DNA of 64,000 bases from Chlorobaculum limnaeum (GTDB lineage: Bacteria; Bacteroidota; Chlorobiia; Chlorobiales; Chlorobiaceae), in assembly GCF_001747405.1 (NCBI RefSeq), contig NZ_CP017305.1:1816001-1880000 (forward strand). The letters run 5' to 3'. Below the pieces are notes generated by a model. The model did not search any database and was not told where the DNA came from. It saw nothing but the letters and a program-made list of their open reading frames with translations. The position numbers were made by a program, and so were the translations under genes. Shown in pieces: positions 27,960 through 36,357 of the stretch. The stretch's first letter is position 1, and each line of letters starts with the position of its first letter.

Positions 27960-30098
27960 TCACTTTCTTATGCTGTTCAAGAAATTCTGTAGTTTCTTGA
28001 CGGTATCTTCCGGGTAATCCTCAATAAACGTTTCCCCCGATTCAAGGGACTCAAGCAAGTCCTGCAATGTATGTTGTTTCTGATCAAGTCGCTCTTTTTC
28101 AGTTCTTGACATGTCCCGATTGACGATAGTCATTTTTTGACGTTGACCCTCGGTCGGATAATCAAATGAGAGCTTAAAACCCGAAGCTTTAACACTTTCA
28201 AATTCTTCTTTTAATGCCACCATATTAGGACCAACTCCTAATACGCGGACCCAAGCTTTACTACGGGTGATCGCGGTGAAAAGGCGATTGCGAACACGGG
28301 CAAGATCACGTGGCAGAATAGCTGAAAAACAGTCTTGCGCATTAATGATGTAAACCATTCCAGCTTCATTACCCTTAGCCCGAAAAATACCAGTGAATGT
28401 TACAGTCCCTGGTTCTGAAAAGATGTCTGCCGAGTTTGTCACACCAGCAAGATTGGAGTTGACCCCTTTCTGCAAGAGCGCTCGTCGCGCAGAGCCAACA
28501 GCCTCCTTGGTCGTTAATGGATTTGGATTAATGACGATAATGTCATCCGGTAGTAACTCATCCTTGGTAAGGTTCTCAAGGACACACTCAACTAACCGGT
28601 CAATTTGAGCCTCATTTGAGTCAAAAACCTCGAAAGAAATCAGATCATCAATTGAGGAATGCTTTTCTAAAAAATCAGGGCTAGATTCCGAAGTTCTCTC
28701 AAGAGTAACCCTCTTCCCATCAACAAGTTCCCCTTTTGTTACTGAGTAGCCCACATCAAGCCAGAGATGACTGTTTTCGAAAATCTGAACTAATCCTTTT
28801 TGGCGATAGATTCCAAAGCCCAATGCATGCGCCGTTGTCAACACCGGGCGAGAGTTGCGATAACAAGTATCAAGAACAATGTCCTGTTTCGGTTTGCCTG
28901 GCTCTTTTGGATACAGAATCACACGGGGTGTTCCATCAGATTTTTTACCAAAGATATCCTCCATTGGAGGGAGTGAACGCATACCGAGATTCTGGAGCTC
29001 GTCATATGCGTAAACAAGGCGTTTTGGTTCTTTTAAAAGTTCATAACAAAGCAGCAAAAAGTTAGGAGCGAAATCTTGGGCTTCATCGACGAAAATCGCA
29101 TCATACTTTGGGATAAATTGCTTAGCACTCTCCAGAGCAATGTCGCATGCGTCTTCAAACTCCTTATTTCTAGAGAACTTCGCAAGGGCACTCCGATAGT
29201 CGAAATACTCGACACCATGGTCTCTGCAGAACTCGAAATAAATTCCTGCCCTTTCTTGTCCGCCTGGTGCTCCCCAAGCATTTAGAATTCTAACCTTATC
29301 CCAATCAGGTTCAGCATTAGCCTGTTCCAGTACAAATGTTGTGATCAGTGTCTCAAACTGTTTTTTGAGAGAACGTGTATGAAAAGTGACCGCAATGTCC
29401 CAATCAGGGTGCCTGGCGTGCAAATAGGCGACTTTCAGTGCTAAAACGATTGTTTTTCCAGAGCCAGCCAGCCCTCGAATCCGTTGAACGCCCTCGAATG
29501 TTTCAACAACCGCAGCACTTTGCTGCATATCAAGGTTTGCAATTGAGTCTTCGAGTGCTTTGATTTTAGTTCCTTTGGAATTGGGATCTTTGATGTCACG
29601 TCTGCGACGACCACGGCGAAGGGTTGAAATGGCCTGAATAACCGCAACCAGCCGAACAAAAATGTCGTCATCTTGGTCATCCAAGGTATTGATTGTAGCA
29701 ATCAGATTATGTGTGTTGCAAAGAGGATAGTCTTCAGTTGAGTAGGACTCAAGATTTGCCACAGCTGGCGCAAATGTCACAGTGTGGATATTGACTCTGA
29801 GTTTTCGTTTCCGAATAAGTGTTTGGTGCTGAAGGAGTTTTGCCTGCATTTTATTGAATGCCTCGTCCTGCCCATTTGCATATTCACCAATTTCTCTACC
29901 TTCAATCAGGTTGAACAAGATTAACCCTTTCTGTGGCGATACCAAGAGGGCGTCAATTGGAAATGATCCATCGGGTGTTCCTATGATCGGATATCCGATG
30001 TATAGCGTCCCTTCAAGTTCATGCTCAGAAGAGATTGTTAGTGCCAACTGCTTGCTGGATACAGGTTTTACGGTGCTACCCCAAACGGTATTGATCAT
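27960..30098 (-). CDS. SF1 DNA/RNA helicase of a Helicase-DUF2290 defence locus
   Basis: 712 residues; ATG at 30098 with AGGAT seven bases upstream. The N-terminal 100 residues (GTPDGSFPIDALLVSPQKG, LFNLIEG) recall a NERD nuclease fold, but the usual catalytic E-x-K is not evident. The helicase core has Walker A GLAGSGKT (209-216), Walker B IFVDEAQDF (335-343), motif IV-like DTCYRNSRP (410-418) and motif VI RNRLFTAITRSK (603-614), the UvrD/Rep-like set with a QxxR-type arginine finger. The last 60 residues are charged and coiled. First gene of a two-gene operon with DUF2290; together they most likely form an anti-phage system. Confidence 0.86.
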   Translation of the reverse strand: MINTVWGSTVKPVSSKQLALTISSEHELEGTLYIGYPIIGTPDGSFPIDALLVSPQKGLILFNLIEGREIGEYANGQDEAFNKMQAKLLQHQTLIRKRKLRVNIHTVTFAPAVANLESYSTEDYPLCNTHNLIATINTLDDQDDDIFVRLVAVIQAISTLRRGRRRRDIKDPNSKGTKIKALEDSIANLDMQQSAAVVETFEGVQRIRGLAGSGKTIVLALKVAYLHARHPDWDIAVTFHTRSLKKQFETLITTFVLEQANAEPDWDKVRILNAWGAPGGQERAGIYFEFCRDHGVEYFDYRSALAKFSRNKEFEDACDIALESAKQFIPKYDAIFVDEAQDFAPNFLLLCYELLKEPKRLVYAYDELQNLGMRSLPPMEDIFGKKSDGTPRVILYPKEPGKPKQDIVLDTCYRNSRPVLTTAHALGFGIYRQKGLVQIFENSHLWLDVGYSVTKGELVDGKRVTLERTSESSPDFLEKHSSIDDLISFEVFDSNEAQIDRLVECVLENLTKDELLPDDIIVINPNPLTTKEAVGSARRALLQKGVNSNLAGVTNSADIFSEPGTVTFTGIFRAKGNEAGMVYIINAQDCFSAILPRDLARVRNRLFTAITRSKAWVRVLGVGPNMVALKEEFESVKASGFKLSFDYPTEGQRQKMTIVNRDMSRTEKERLDQKQHTLQDLLESLESGETFIEDYPEDTVKKLQNFLNSIRK

Positions 30099-30431
30099 AA
30101 TTATATCCTGTTGCTGATAACTGTTTCAATCGGTCACATCAAAATCGAAAGACGCTACGTTTTTTTTTGCGTTTCAGTTTTGACCGCTTTAATGCGAGCT
30201 TACGATCATGAACTTTGACGTGGTTTATCCTTTTTTTATGCTCGATCTAATGAGGTTTTGGTTCATGTAACTCTCTCAGATTGCTTTGGCTCTTTGCTCG
30301 TGCCACTATTGACTATGCAAATGTAAGTATACGCATATGTTTTTCAGCATTCCTGCGTACAAAAATATGCGAAGACGGAAATTGGCTGGCTTAACGGGAC
30401 GCCTTTGAAAAGCCGCCCCGCTTTGCCTGAC
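30099..30431. other. Intergenic region, helicase promoter and torD terminator
   Basis: About 330 bases, A/T-rich on the helicase side (30100-30360). Near 30395-30420 an imperfect hairpin with CGGG/CCCG ends sits just after the torD-like stop and could end the psr operon transcript. No reading frame stands out. Confidence 0.5.
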
Positions 30432-30998
30432 TCAGGGCTTGGGGCGCAGTGGCGTGAGGGTATTTTCCATCACCTCCCCCAGCAGCCGGTACGCATCCAG
30501 CGTCGCCCCGGCTTGCAGGTCAGCGGTGAATTGTGGCGTCCAGCGGCTCATGTGCTGTTGCGTGAAGCGTTCCGAGGCTTTGCGGGCGTCTGCGCTCACA
30601 GCGTTGTCGAGCGACTCGGCGGAGGCGAGGAAGGCGAGGAATTCGAGTTCGGTGGCGAGGTGGTCGATGAGGCCCGGCTCGACCGACATCTCCCATTCGG
30701 CGTAGGCGGCCTGCACTGCGACGGTGGACTCTCCATGCATCCGTTTTTCGAGGTAGACCGACTCGTAGGGCGGGCAAACGGTGCGCGGGTAGCCGTTGAG
30801 GAAGAGGCGCGTGTATTCGGCTTGCAACGTCTCGGCATCCTCCCGCTCGAAGGCGGCGACGAGGGCGAGCAGTTCGTCGCGATTTGCCTCGATCTTTTCG
30901 AGCGCCTCGCGCAGGGCGGGGATGAACGCTTCGTTCGGGTAGGCGAGGCAGCGGCTGAGGAATTTGTAGCGGAGCGCTTTCTGGAGTGGCGTGGTCAT
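30432..30998 (-). CDS. TorD/DmsD-family molybdoenzyme chaperone
   Basis: 188 residues. Family features: all-helical composition, the block EYTRLFLNGYPRTVCPPYESVYLEK (here split by positions 60-84) in which the YxRLF and PPYESVY elements bind the substrate's signal peptide, and DHLATELEFLAFL in the second half. TorD-type proteins hold the twin-arginine signal of a molybdopterin enzyme until cofactor is inserted. It closes the psr-like operon, 78 bp after psrC, matching the Tat-signal-bearing PsrA. Confidence 0.9.
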   Translation of the reverse strand: MTTPLQKALRYKFLSRCLAYPNEAFIPALREALEKIEANRDELLALVAAFEREDAETLQAEYTRLFLNGYPRTVCPPYESVYLEKRMHGESTVAVQAAYAEWEMSVEPGLIDHLATELEFLAFLASAESLDNAVSADARKASERFTQQHMSRWTPQFTADLQAGATLDAYRLLGEVMENTLTPLRPKP

Positions 30999-31075
30999 GA
31001 TTGGTCAAACGATGGACGCCCGGTTCTCCGTCAGTTGTCGGAACGCCGGGCGTCGAAATTGAAGGATCGGGCGGT

Positions 31076-31996
31076 TTACCAGGGGTACTGGAACATGCCC
31101 GCCTTGAGCACGTAGATACGCAAGAGGTAACCGCCGACGAGCACGAGGGCGCTGGCCAGGAGGATCGGCATTGTGGACTTTTTTCCCTCCGAATGGCCGC
31201 TGAAGAAGATGCCCCAGGTTTCGATGGCGAGCGGCACGAGCAGACCGGCGACGAAGAAGCCCACGATGAAGACCGGGCTGTGGAACAGGAACTCCGCCGA
31301 GGCGCGCGCGCCGGTGGGCAGGAACATCGCGAAGTTGAAGTAGGCGCCGAGGATGATCAGCTCGGTGACAATCAGGATGGCGTCGAGCTGTTCGAGCTTG
31401 GCGGAGATGGCATGCGCCCCCGGATTGCTTGACAGCATCGAGAGCAGCAGCAGAAACGCTGCGCCTGTCGAGAATCCCGAGATCACGAAGAGCAGCGGCA
31501 ATGCGGGCGTGTTCCAGAAGTTGATCGCCGGAGCCGCCGAAATCAACAGGCCCGTGTAGATCGCCACGAGGAATCCTGCTGCCGAGCCGCCGAGGGCGAC
31601 CAGCTTGTTGAAGCGTTCGAGCAGGCCGAGGATCGGCTGCGGGATTTTCTGAATGATCGGCTGAAGCATCGGCCACTCTTCGAGCAGCGGAATCACGTAG
31701 GCGATGGCTGCGATGAAGTAGAAGTTGATGAAGACGACGCCCCAGAATATCCACGAGCGCGGATTGGTCAGGGCGTAGATCGCTTTCAGCGGCTGGAGCA
31801 TGTCGGCGAGCAGGAACACAGTGCCGATGACCAGAAACGCTATCGACGACATGACGGCGATGGAAAGCATTTTGCGGTCGCACCCTTCGAAGAGGTGCAG
31901 CACTGCGCTGATGGCGAAGGTAGCGCCGCCCAGACCGCCCAGAAACAGGTAGGTTGCGATCTGCCAGTGCCATACTTCCTGATGTACAAAGGTCAT
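31076..31996 (-). CDS. psrC: Polysulfide-reductase-like membrane subunit (NrfD/PsrC family)
   Basis: 306 residues with eight or more membrane helices (YLFLGGLGGATFAISAVLHL is the first). NrfD/PsrC subunits bind quinone and pass electrons between the membrane pool and the iron-sulfur subunit. The N terminus VHQEVWHWQIATYLFLGG is typical. The start lies 15 bp after psrB. Symbol given by analogy: the complex could use polysulfide, thiosulfate or tetrathionate, in either direction. Confidence 0.88.
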   Translation of the reverse strand: MTFVHQEVWHWQIATYLFLGGLGGATFAISAVLHLFEGCDRKMLSIAVMSSIAFLVIGTVFLLADMLQPLKAIYALTNPRSWIFWGVVFINFYFIAAIAYVIPLLEEWPMLQPIIQKIPQPILGLLERFNKLVALGGSAAGFLVAIYTGLLISAAPAINFWNTPALPLLFVISGFSTGAAFLLLLSMLSSNPGAHAISAKLEQLDAILIVTELIILGAYFNFAMFLPTGARASAEFLFHSPVFIVGFFVAGLLVPLAIETWGIFFSGHSEGKKSTMPILLASALVLVGGYLLRIYVLKAGMFQYPW

Positions 31997-32011
31997 AATG
32001 AGTGCCCTCCT

Positions 32012-32611
32012 TTATGATGGGATGTAGAATACTTTCGGAGCGGTGCCGAGGCCCTGGTTCAGCGCCTGCGCCTTGCCGCTCGCGGCGAGCTTGTGCACCT
32101 CGCTCTTGCGGTCGTCGAGGTCGCCGAAGATGCGCGTGTGGGTCGGGCAGGTGGCGACGCAGGCCGGTTCGAGCTTTTCGGCCAGGCGCTGCACGCAGAA
32201 GGTGCACTTGTCCATGTGCGGCACTTCGTGCGTGACCAGCTTGCCGTACAGCTCGCGCTCTTTTTCGACATCTTCGTGCTCGTAGGCGTAGCGTGCGTCA
32301 TAAGGGCAGGCGATGCAGCAGGCGTAGCAGCCGATGCAGCGGTCGTTGTTGACCAGCACGATGCCGTCCTTGTTCATGCTCGTCGCGCCGGTCGGGCAGG
32401 CCGAGAGGCACGGGGTGTTTTCACAGTGCATGCAGAGGCGCGGAAGCTGCACCCGGCGAACATCGGGGAAGGTTCCTGTCTCCTTGTCCTCAACATGCGT
32501 CCGGAACTTCTCGCTCCAGAAGGGGGTCTGGTTTTCGGTCGAACACGCCGCCATGCAGGCCTGACAGCCGACGCAGGTACGCATATCCATTACCATTCCA
32601 TAACGGGCCAT
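32012..32611 (-). CDS. psrB: 4Fe-4S ferredoxin subunit (PsrB type)
   Basis: 199 residues carrying four [4Fe-4S] cysteine groups: CVGCQACMAAC near the N terminus, CMHCENTPCLSACP, CIGCYACCIACP and the later CTFC...CVATCP. This is the standard electron-transfer subunit of CISM-type molybdoenzymes, linking the catalytic subunit to the membrane quinone subunit. It lies 18 bp after psrA and 15 bp before psrC. No signal peptide, as expected if it is carried across with PsrA. Confidence 0.93.
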   Translation of the reverse strand: MARYGMVMDMRTCVGCQACMAACSTENQTPFWSEKFRTHVEDKETGTFPDVRRVQLPRLCMHCENTPCLSACPTGATSMNKDGIVLVNNDRCIGCYACCIACPYDARYAYEHEDVEKERELYGKLVTHEVPHMDKCTFCVQRLAEKLEPACVATCPTHTRIFGDLDDRKSEVHKLAASGKAQALNQGLGTAPKVFYIPS

Positions 32612-32629
32612 AGATAGTTACTCCTCCAG

Positions 32630-35419
32630 TTAACTGTTTACAGGCTTGACGCTTACGGTGAACTCCTGCGACATGAACGAGGCCGCTATCGGCTCGATGC
32701 TGTAGGGCATCAGCTCGTTCAGGGCCGTGCCCTTGCCTCCGGCGACGCTGAGCTTCTTGTTCTTGCTGCCGTAGGCCGAGGGCAGGAATACCGTGTCTTG
32801 CCGGATCATTTCGGTGGTGAAGAGCGTCGCTTTCACCTTCGGGCCGTAGCGGAGGTTGGTGACTTCGACCTCCTGGCCGTTCGAGAGGCCGAGCCTCTTC
32901 GCCTTCGTGGCGTTCATCCACAGCCCCATGAACTGCCCCTTTTTCGGCTCCGTGACCGCGGCGAGCAGCGCGTTGTTGCTGTTGGTCGAGGCGTGCGACA
33001 CCACCGGCACCTTGCCGTAGGTGAAGTAGAACTCGTTCGCGCCGAGCGTATTTTTGTCGCCCTGGTCGGTGACCATGCGCGGCACGTAGCCGAGCACCGG
33101 GTTGAAGAGCGGCTGCGCTCCGGCTTTCGCGGTGAACGATTCGAGAATCGGGCTGAACAGCTCCAGCCTTCCTGACATGGTCGGCACGGGGAGCTTGCGC
33201 GGCAGGTTCATCTCCTCGACCACCTCACGGGCATCCTTGAGCATCAGGAGACCTTTGTCCCTGATGACCGCTTCGACCTCCGCCGCGCTCATCTCTTTGC
33301 CTGTCATGGTGCCGGCGAACTTGCCCATCGCCACATAGGCGGTTTTGAGGAACGCCTCGTTCAACGGCTTTTTCGCCCGCTGCGCGGCGGCAACTTCACT
33401 CCGCAGAAGCTGCGCATCGAGGCCCGCGTACTCGGCGATGCCGTTGAGGTACGGTTCGAGCTTGCCCATGCGGCGCGTGATTTCGCAAAGGATGTCGGTG
33501 GTGTCGCGGGTGTCGTAGAGCGGCTCGATAGCCCGCAGGCGCGTCGTGTAGCCGATGCCCGTTTCGGGGCCGAGCGGGTAGAGCAGCGGCTCGTTGCGTT
33601 CGAGATAGGTGTGGTTCGGCAGAATCACGTCGGCATAGAGCGTCGAGTCGGAGGGCAGCACGTCGATGGCCACGACGAGGTCGAGGTTCGGGCTGGAAAG
33701 CATCTCCTCCCACCGTTTGGCCGGGAAGTAGTGGCGAATCGGGTTGGCGGCGTTCAGGATGAGCGCTTTCATCCGGTACGGTTCGCCGTTGAAGGTCAGC
33801 TCGCCCCTGACCGCTTCGTAGAGGCCGGTGTCGGCCATCGCGGGCAGGAAAGCCGAGGGCTTGCCCGCCTTCTGCTGCTCCATCGCCCAGGCGAACGAAA
33901 AGCCGGGCTTGCCGTGCTCCCACGCCGCCGGATTGGCGAAGATGTCGAGCAGGCCGTGGGCGAAGCCCATGCCGGGGCGCTCCACCGGAGGGCCGTGCTG
34001 TTCGCCGCCCTGCTGCATGTTGTGCCACGCCTTTTCGGAGCGGTGGTGGTACTCGCCGTTCATCAGCCAGCCGCCCGGCTTGTCGATGCCGCCGACGAGC
34101 GTCTGGATGATCGCCTGCAAGCGGCGCTGGCCGATGAGGTGGTGGTAACGCGCCCCCATCCAGCCCGGATCGACCAGCGCGGGCCGCGCCTGGCCGAACT
34201 CGATCGCGATGCGCCGGATCGTCTCGGCGGGCACGTCGGTGATCGCCGCCGCCCATTCGGGGGTGAAGGGTTCGGACTCTTCGATGAAGAGGTCGAACAC
34301 GGTCGTCACCTTGCGGCCATTCCACGTCAGCCCGGCAGGCGCGTTGAGCGCGGGCTGGATGCGTCCGCCGCCCGCTGCTCGCTCGTTGGTGTTGATGTAG
34401 GCCGGAACCGCGCGGACGCCGCCGCTGATGGCGTCGTACACATAATATTTCGACGGCTTGCCATCCTTGCCCGCGTCGGCGGCCAGGTGCACCGAACCGT
34501 TCTCGTCCTTGAAGGCGAGGAATGGCGCGTTGGTGTGCTTCGAGACGAAATCCGCATCGTAAAGCTTTTCGCGGAGCAGCGTGTGCAGCATCGCGAGGAA
34601 GAAGGCGTGATCGGTGCCCGGCTTGACCGGAATCCACTCGTCCGCCTTGGAGGCGAGTTCGCCCATGCGCGGATCGAGGCAGACCACCTTCGCGCCGTTC
34701 TTCTTCGCCTGTCCGAAGCGCACGGCGCGGGCGGTCGAAATCGCGGCAACAGAGGCGTTGTTCAGGCTGAAGAGGATGTAGCGGGCGTTCTCGAAGTCGG
34801 CCAGAATCTCGTCGTGCACGTTGAAGTTGCCGGTCACCAGGTCGGTGCCGAGGTGTCCCGCCGTGACGCAGTGCTGGAGCGGCGAGGCGACGATGTTGGG
34901 AATCTGCATGGTCTGGCAGAAGGGGAGGCTGAAGTGCATGTACGACACGCACGCCGTCCAGCCGCCGATGAGGCTCACCTCCCACGGGTTGACTTTCTGG
35001 AGGCGGCTCACGATGTAGCTGTACGCCTCGTCCCAGGTGGCTGCGCGGAAGTTCCACTCGCCGCGCCTGCTGCCTGCCACGCGGATCAGCGGTTGCTTGA
35101 GGCGGTCGGGATCGTAGGTCTGGCGGAGTCCGGCCTGGCCACGCGCGCAGATGCGGCCACGGTTCAGCGGGCTTTCGGGATTGCCGTCGATCTTGACGAT
35201 CCGGCGCACGCCCTCGCTCTCCTTTGTCTGCACCTTGATGTCGCAGAACGAAGAGCAGAAGTTGCAGATGCTCGGCACCCAGGTGGTCGCGCCGCTCGTT
35301 GCCGCGCCATCCGTGGCGGACGACGTGGCAAGGCCCCAGATCGGACGAAGCAGGGACATGCCGCCAAGTACGCCCGCCGCCGCGAGAAACTGACGGCGTG
35401 AAATGATTTTTTTATGCAT
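32630..35419 (-). CDS. psrA: Molybdopterin oxidoreductase, polysulfide/thiosulfate-reductase type
   Basis: 929 residues; ATG at 35419 with GAAGGGAAG upstream. A twin-arginine signal (SRRQFLAAAGVLGG) directs export. Cys52, Cys55, Cys59 and Cys91 (CNFCSSFC, ICARGQ) hold the [4Fe-4S] cluster. The likely molybdenum ligand is Cys184 in SPLQHCVTAGH, the Cys type of the PsrA/PhsA/nitrate (Nap) side rather than Ser or SeCys. Further blocks (YADVILPNHTYLERNE, TDQGDKNTLGANEF) agree. With PsrBC it should couple periplasmic sulfur-compound chemistry to the quinone pool; green sulfur bacteria are known to carry several such complexes. Substrate and direction are inferred, not shown. Confidence 0.9.
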   Translation of the reverse strand: MHKKIISRRQFLAAAGVLGGMSLLRPIWGLATSSATDGAATSGATTWVPSICNFCSSFCDIKVQTKESEGVRRIVKIDGNPESPLNRGRICARGQAGLRQTYDPDRLKQPLIRVAGSRRGEWNFRAATWDEAYSYIVSRLQKVNPWEVSLIGGWTACVSYMHFSLPFCQTMQIPNIVASPLQHCVTAGHLGTDLVTGNFNVHDEILADFENARYILFSLNNASVAAISTARAVRFGQAKKNGAKVVCLDPRMGELASKADEWIPVKPGTDHAFFLAMLHTLLREKLYDADFVSKHTNAPFLAFKDENGSVHLAADAGKDGKPSKYYVYDAISGGVRAVPAYINTNERAAGGGRIQPALNAPAGLTWNGRKVTTVFDLFIEESEPFTPEWAAAITDVPAETIRRIAIEFGQARPALVDPGWMGARYHHLIGQRRLQAIIQTLVGGIDKPGGWLMNGEYHHRSEKAWHNMQQGGEQHGPPVERPGMGFAHGLLDIFANPAAWEHGKPGFSFAWAMEQQKAGKPSAFLPAMADTGLYEAVRGELTFNGEPYRMKALILNAANPIRHYFPAKRWEEMLSSPNLDLVVAIDVLPSDSTLYADVILPNHTYLERNEPLLYPLGPETGIGYTTRLRAIEPLYDTRDTTDILCEITRRMGKLEPYLNGIAEYAGLDAQLLRSEVAAAQRAKKPLNEAFLKTAYVAMGKFAGTMTGKEMSAAEVEAVIRDKGLLMLKDAREVVEEMNLPRKLPVPTMSGRLELFSPILESFTAKAGAQPLFNPVLGYVPRMVTDQGDKNTLGANEFYFTYGKVPVVSHASTNSNNALLAAVTEPKKGQFMGLWMNATKAKRLGLSNGQEVEVTNLRYGPKVKATLFTTEMIRQDTVFLPSAYGSKNKKLSVAGGKGTALNELMPYSIEPIAASFMSQEFTVSVKPVNS

Positions 35420-36357
35420 AAATCTTCCCTTCAGACAGGTGGTTAATGCCGTAATTCCCTCACGGGAAACAAATGATAGCTGGATAAGGGATGTATATCC
35501 GCCGCATATACTTCAATGGCAGATGAGCCATCAATATAGCGTGACATGGAAAAGGTTGCAAAACTTATTTTTCCGTAACTGCTTTGATAACAATTGTTTA
35601 TTGTGCTGCCCGGACTAATCTGGCGCAGATCGTGCGGTGACTTTTCAATCAACAATCGTTATCGCTTCGGCGGCAAAACCGTTATAATCGTTATGTTAAA
35701 ATTTATATAGCGACAAACGGTATTTCTATAAATGAAAACAGCATAAACGAGGCGATGATCGTGTGCTTATCGTGACCTCGAGGCGGTGTTTTCACTGTCG
35801 AAATGGTTGGACGGTGCACGTGAAAACAGAAAAAGCTGCCCGAAACAGACGGTAAGGATGAGGTGAATGGCGTGAGTGAATTTTACTTCGTTTGCGGTGT
35901 ATTTGTTTCGTTTGCAGGATATGATGACGCAGTACTTCACGATTCCCATTTCGGGAATGCCGGTGCGCATGACGGTCGCGGAAGAGCCGTTTGCGGCAGG
36001 CTGTTCAAGCTGGTGAACCGTTCCTCCGATGTTTTTGTTGTGGCAAAGCCTGACGGGGACAAGCGGCCCAACGCAAACCGACTATCGTCGATAGAGAGCG
36101 GATCGCCCGCGCAGATAATAAATGTATCGGAAAACGCTGCCGATTTATTAAATTCTAAGCCTGTTTTTCAATCCCGTTCCTGCCGGGCCAGGCAATAGGC
36201 CGAGAGTGCCGGGCGACTACGCCGGGCAATATTCGTAACTTGCATTCATGTCAGCAGTACAGGAGCGATTGCGTTTCGCGTTCTGGATTGTGACGAGCAG
36301 GCGAGTTATACCCATGACATCGTGAATATATTTGTACCAACTTTCAATTGTAATTGA
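35420..36357. other. Long non-coding gap upstream of psrA and rnr
   Basis: About 940 bases between divergent psrA and rnr. A 10-bp palindrome AACAATTGTT (35589-35598) lies 170 bases before psrA, followed by A/T-rich repeats of CGTTAT (35655-35695), possible regulator sites. CTATCGTCGATAG (about 36080) is a small palindrome. Open frames here (for example 35863-36198) show no conserved character and are not called. The size of the gap may mean a decayed gene. Confidence 0.45.

Noticed and set aside
22175-30431. Genomic island integrated at tRNA-Gln
   Set aside because: The tRNA sits at the left border and cargo is accessory, but no repeat of the tRNA 3' end was found to the right and there is no integrase, so site-specific integration is not supported.
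35863-36198. 111-codon frame in the gap upstream of rnr
   Set aside because: No recognisable motif, no ribosome site and mixed composition; more likely non-coding or a decayed gene.
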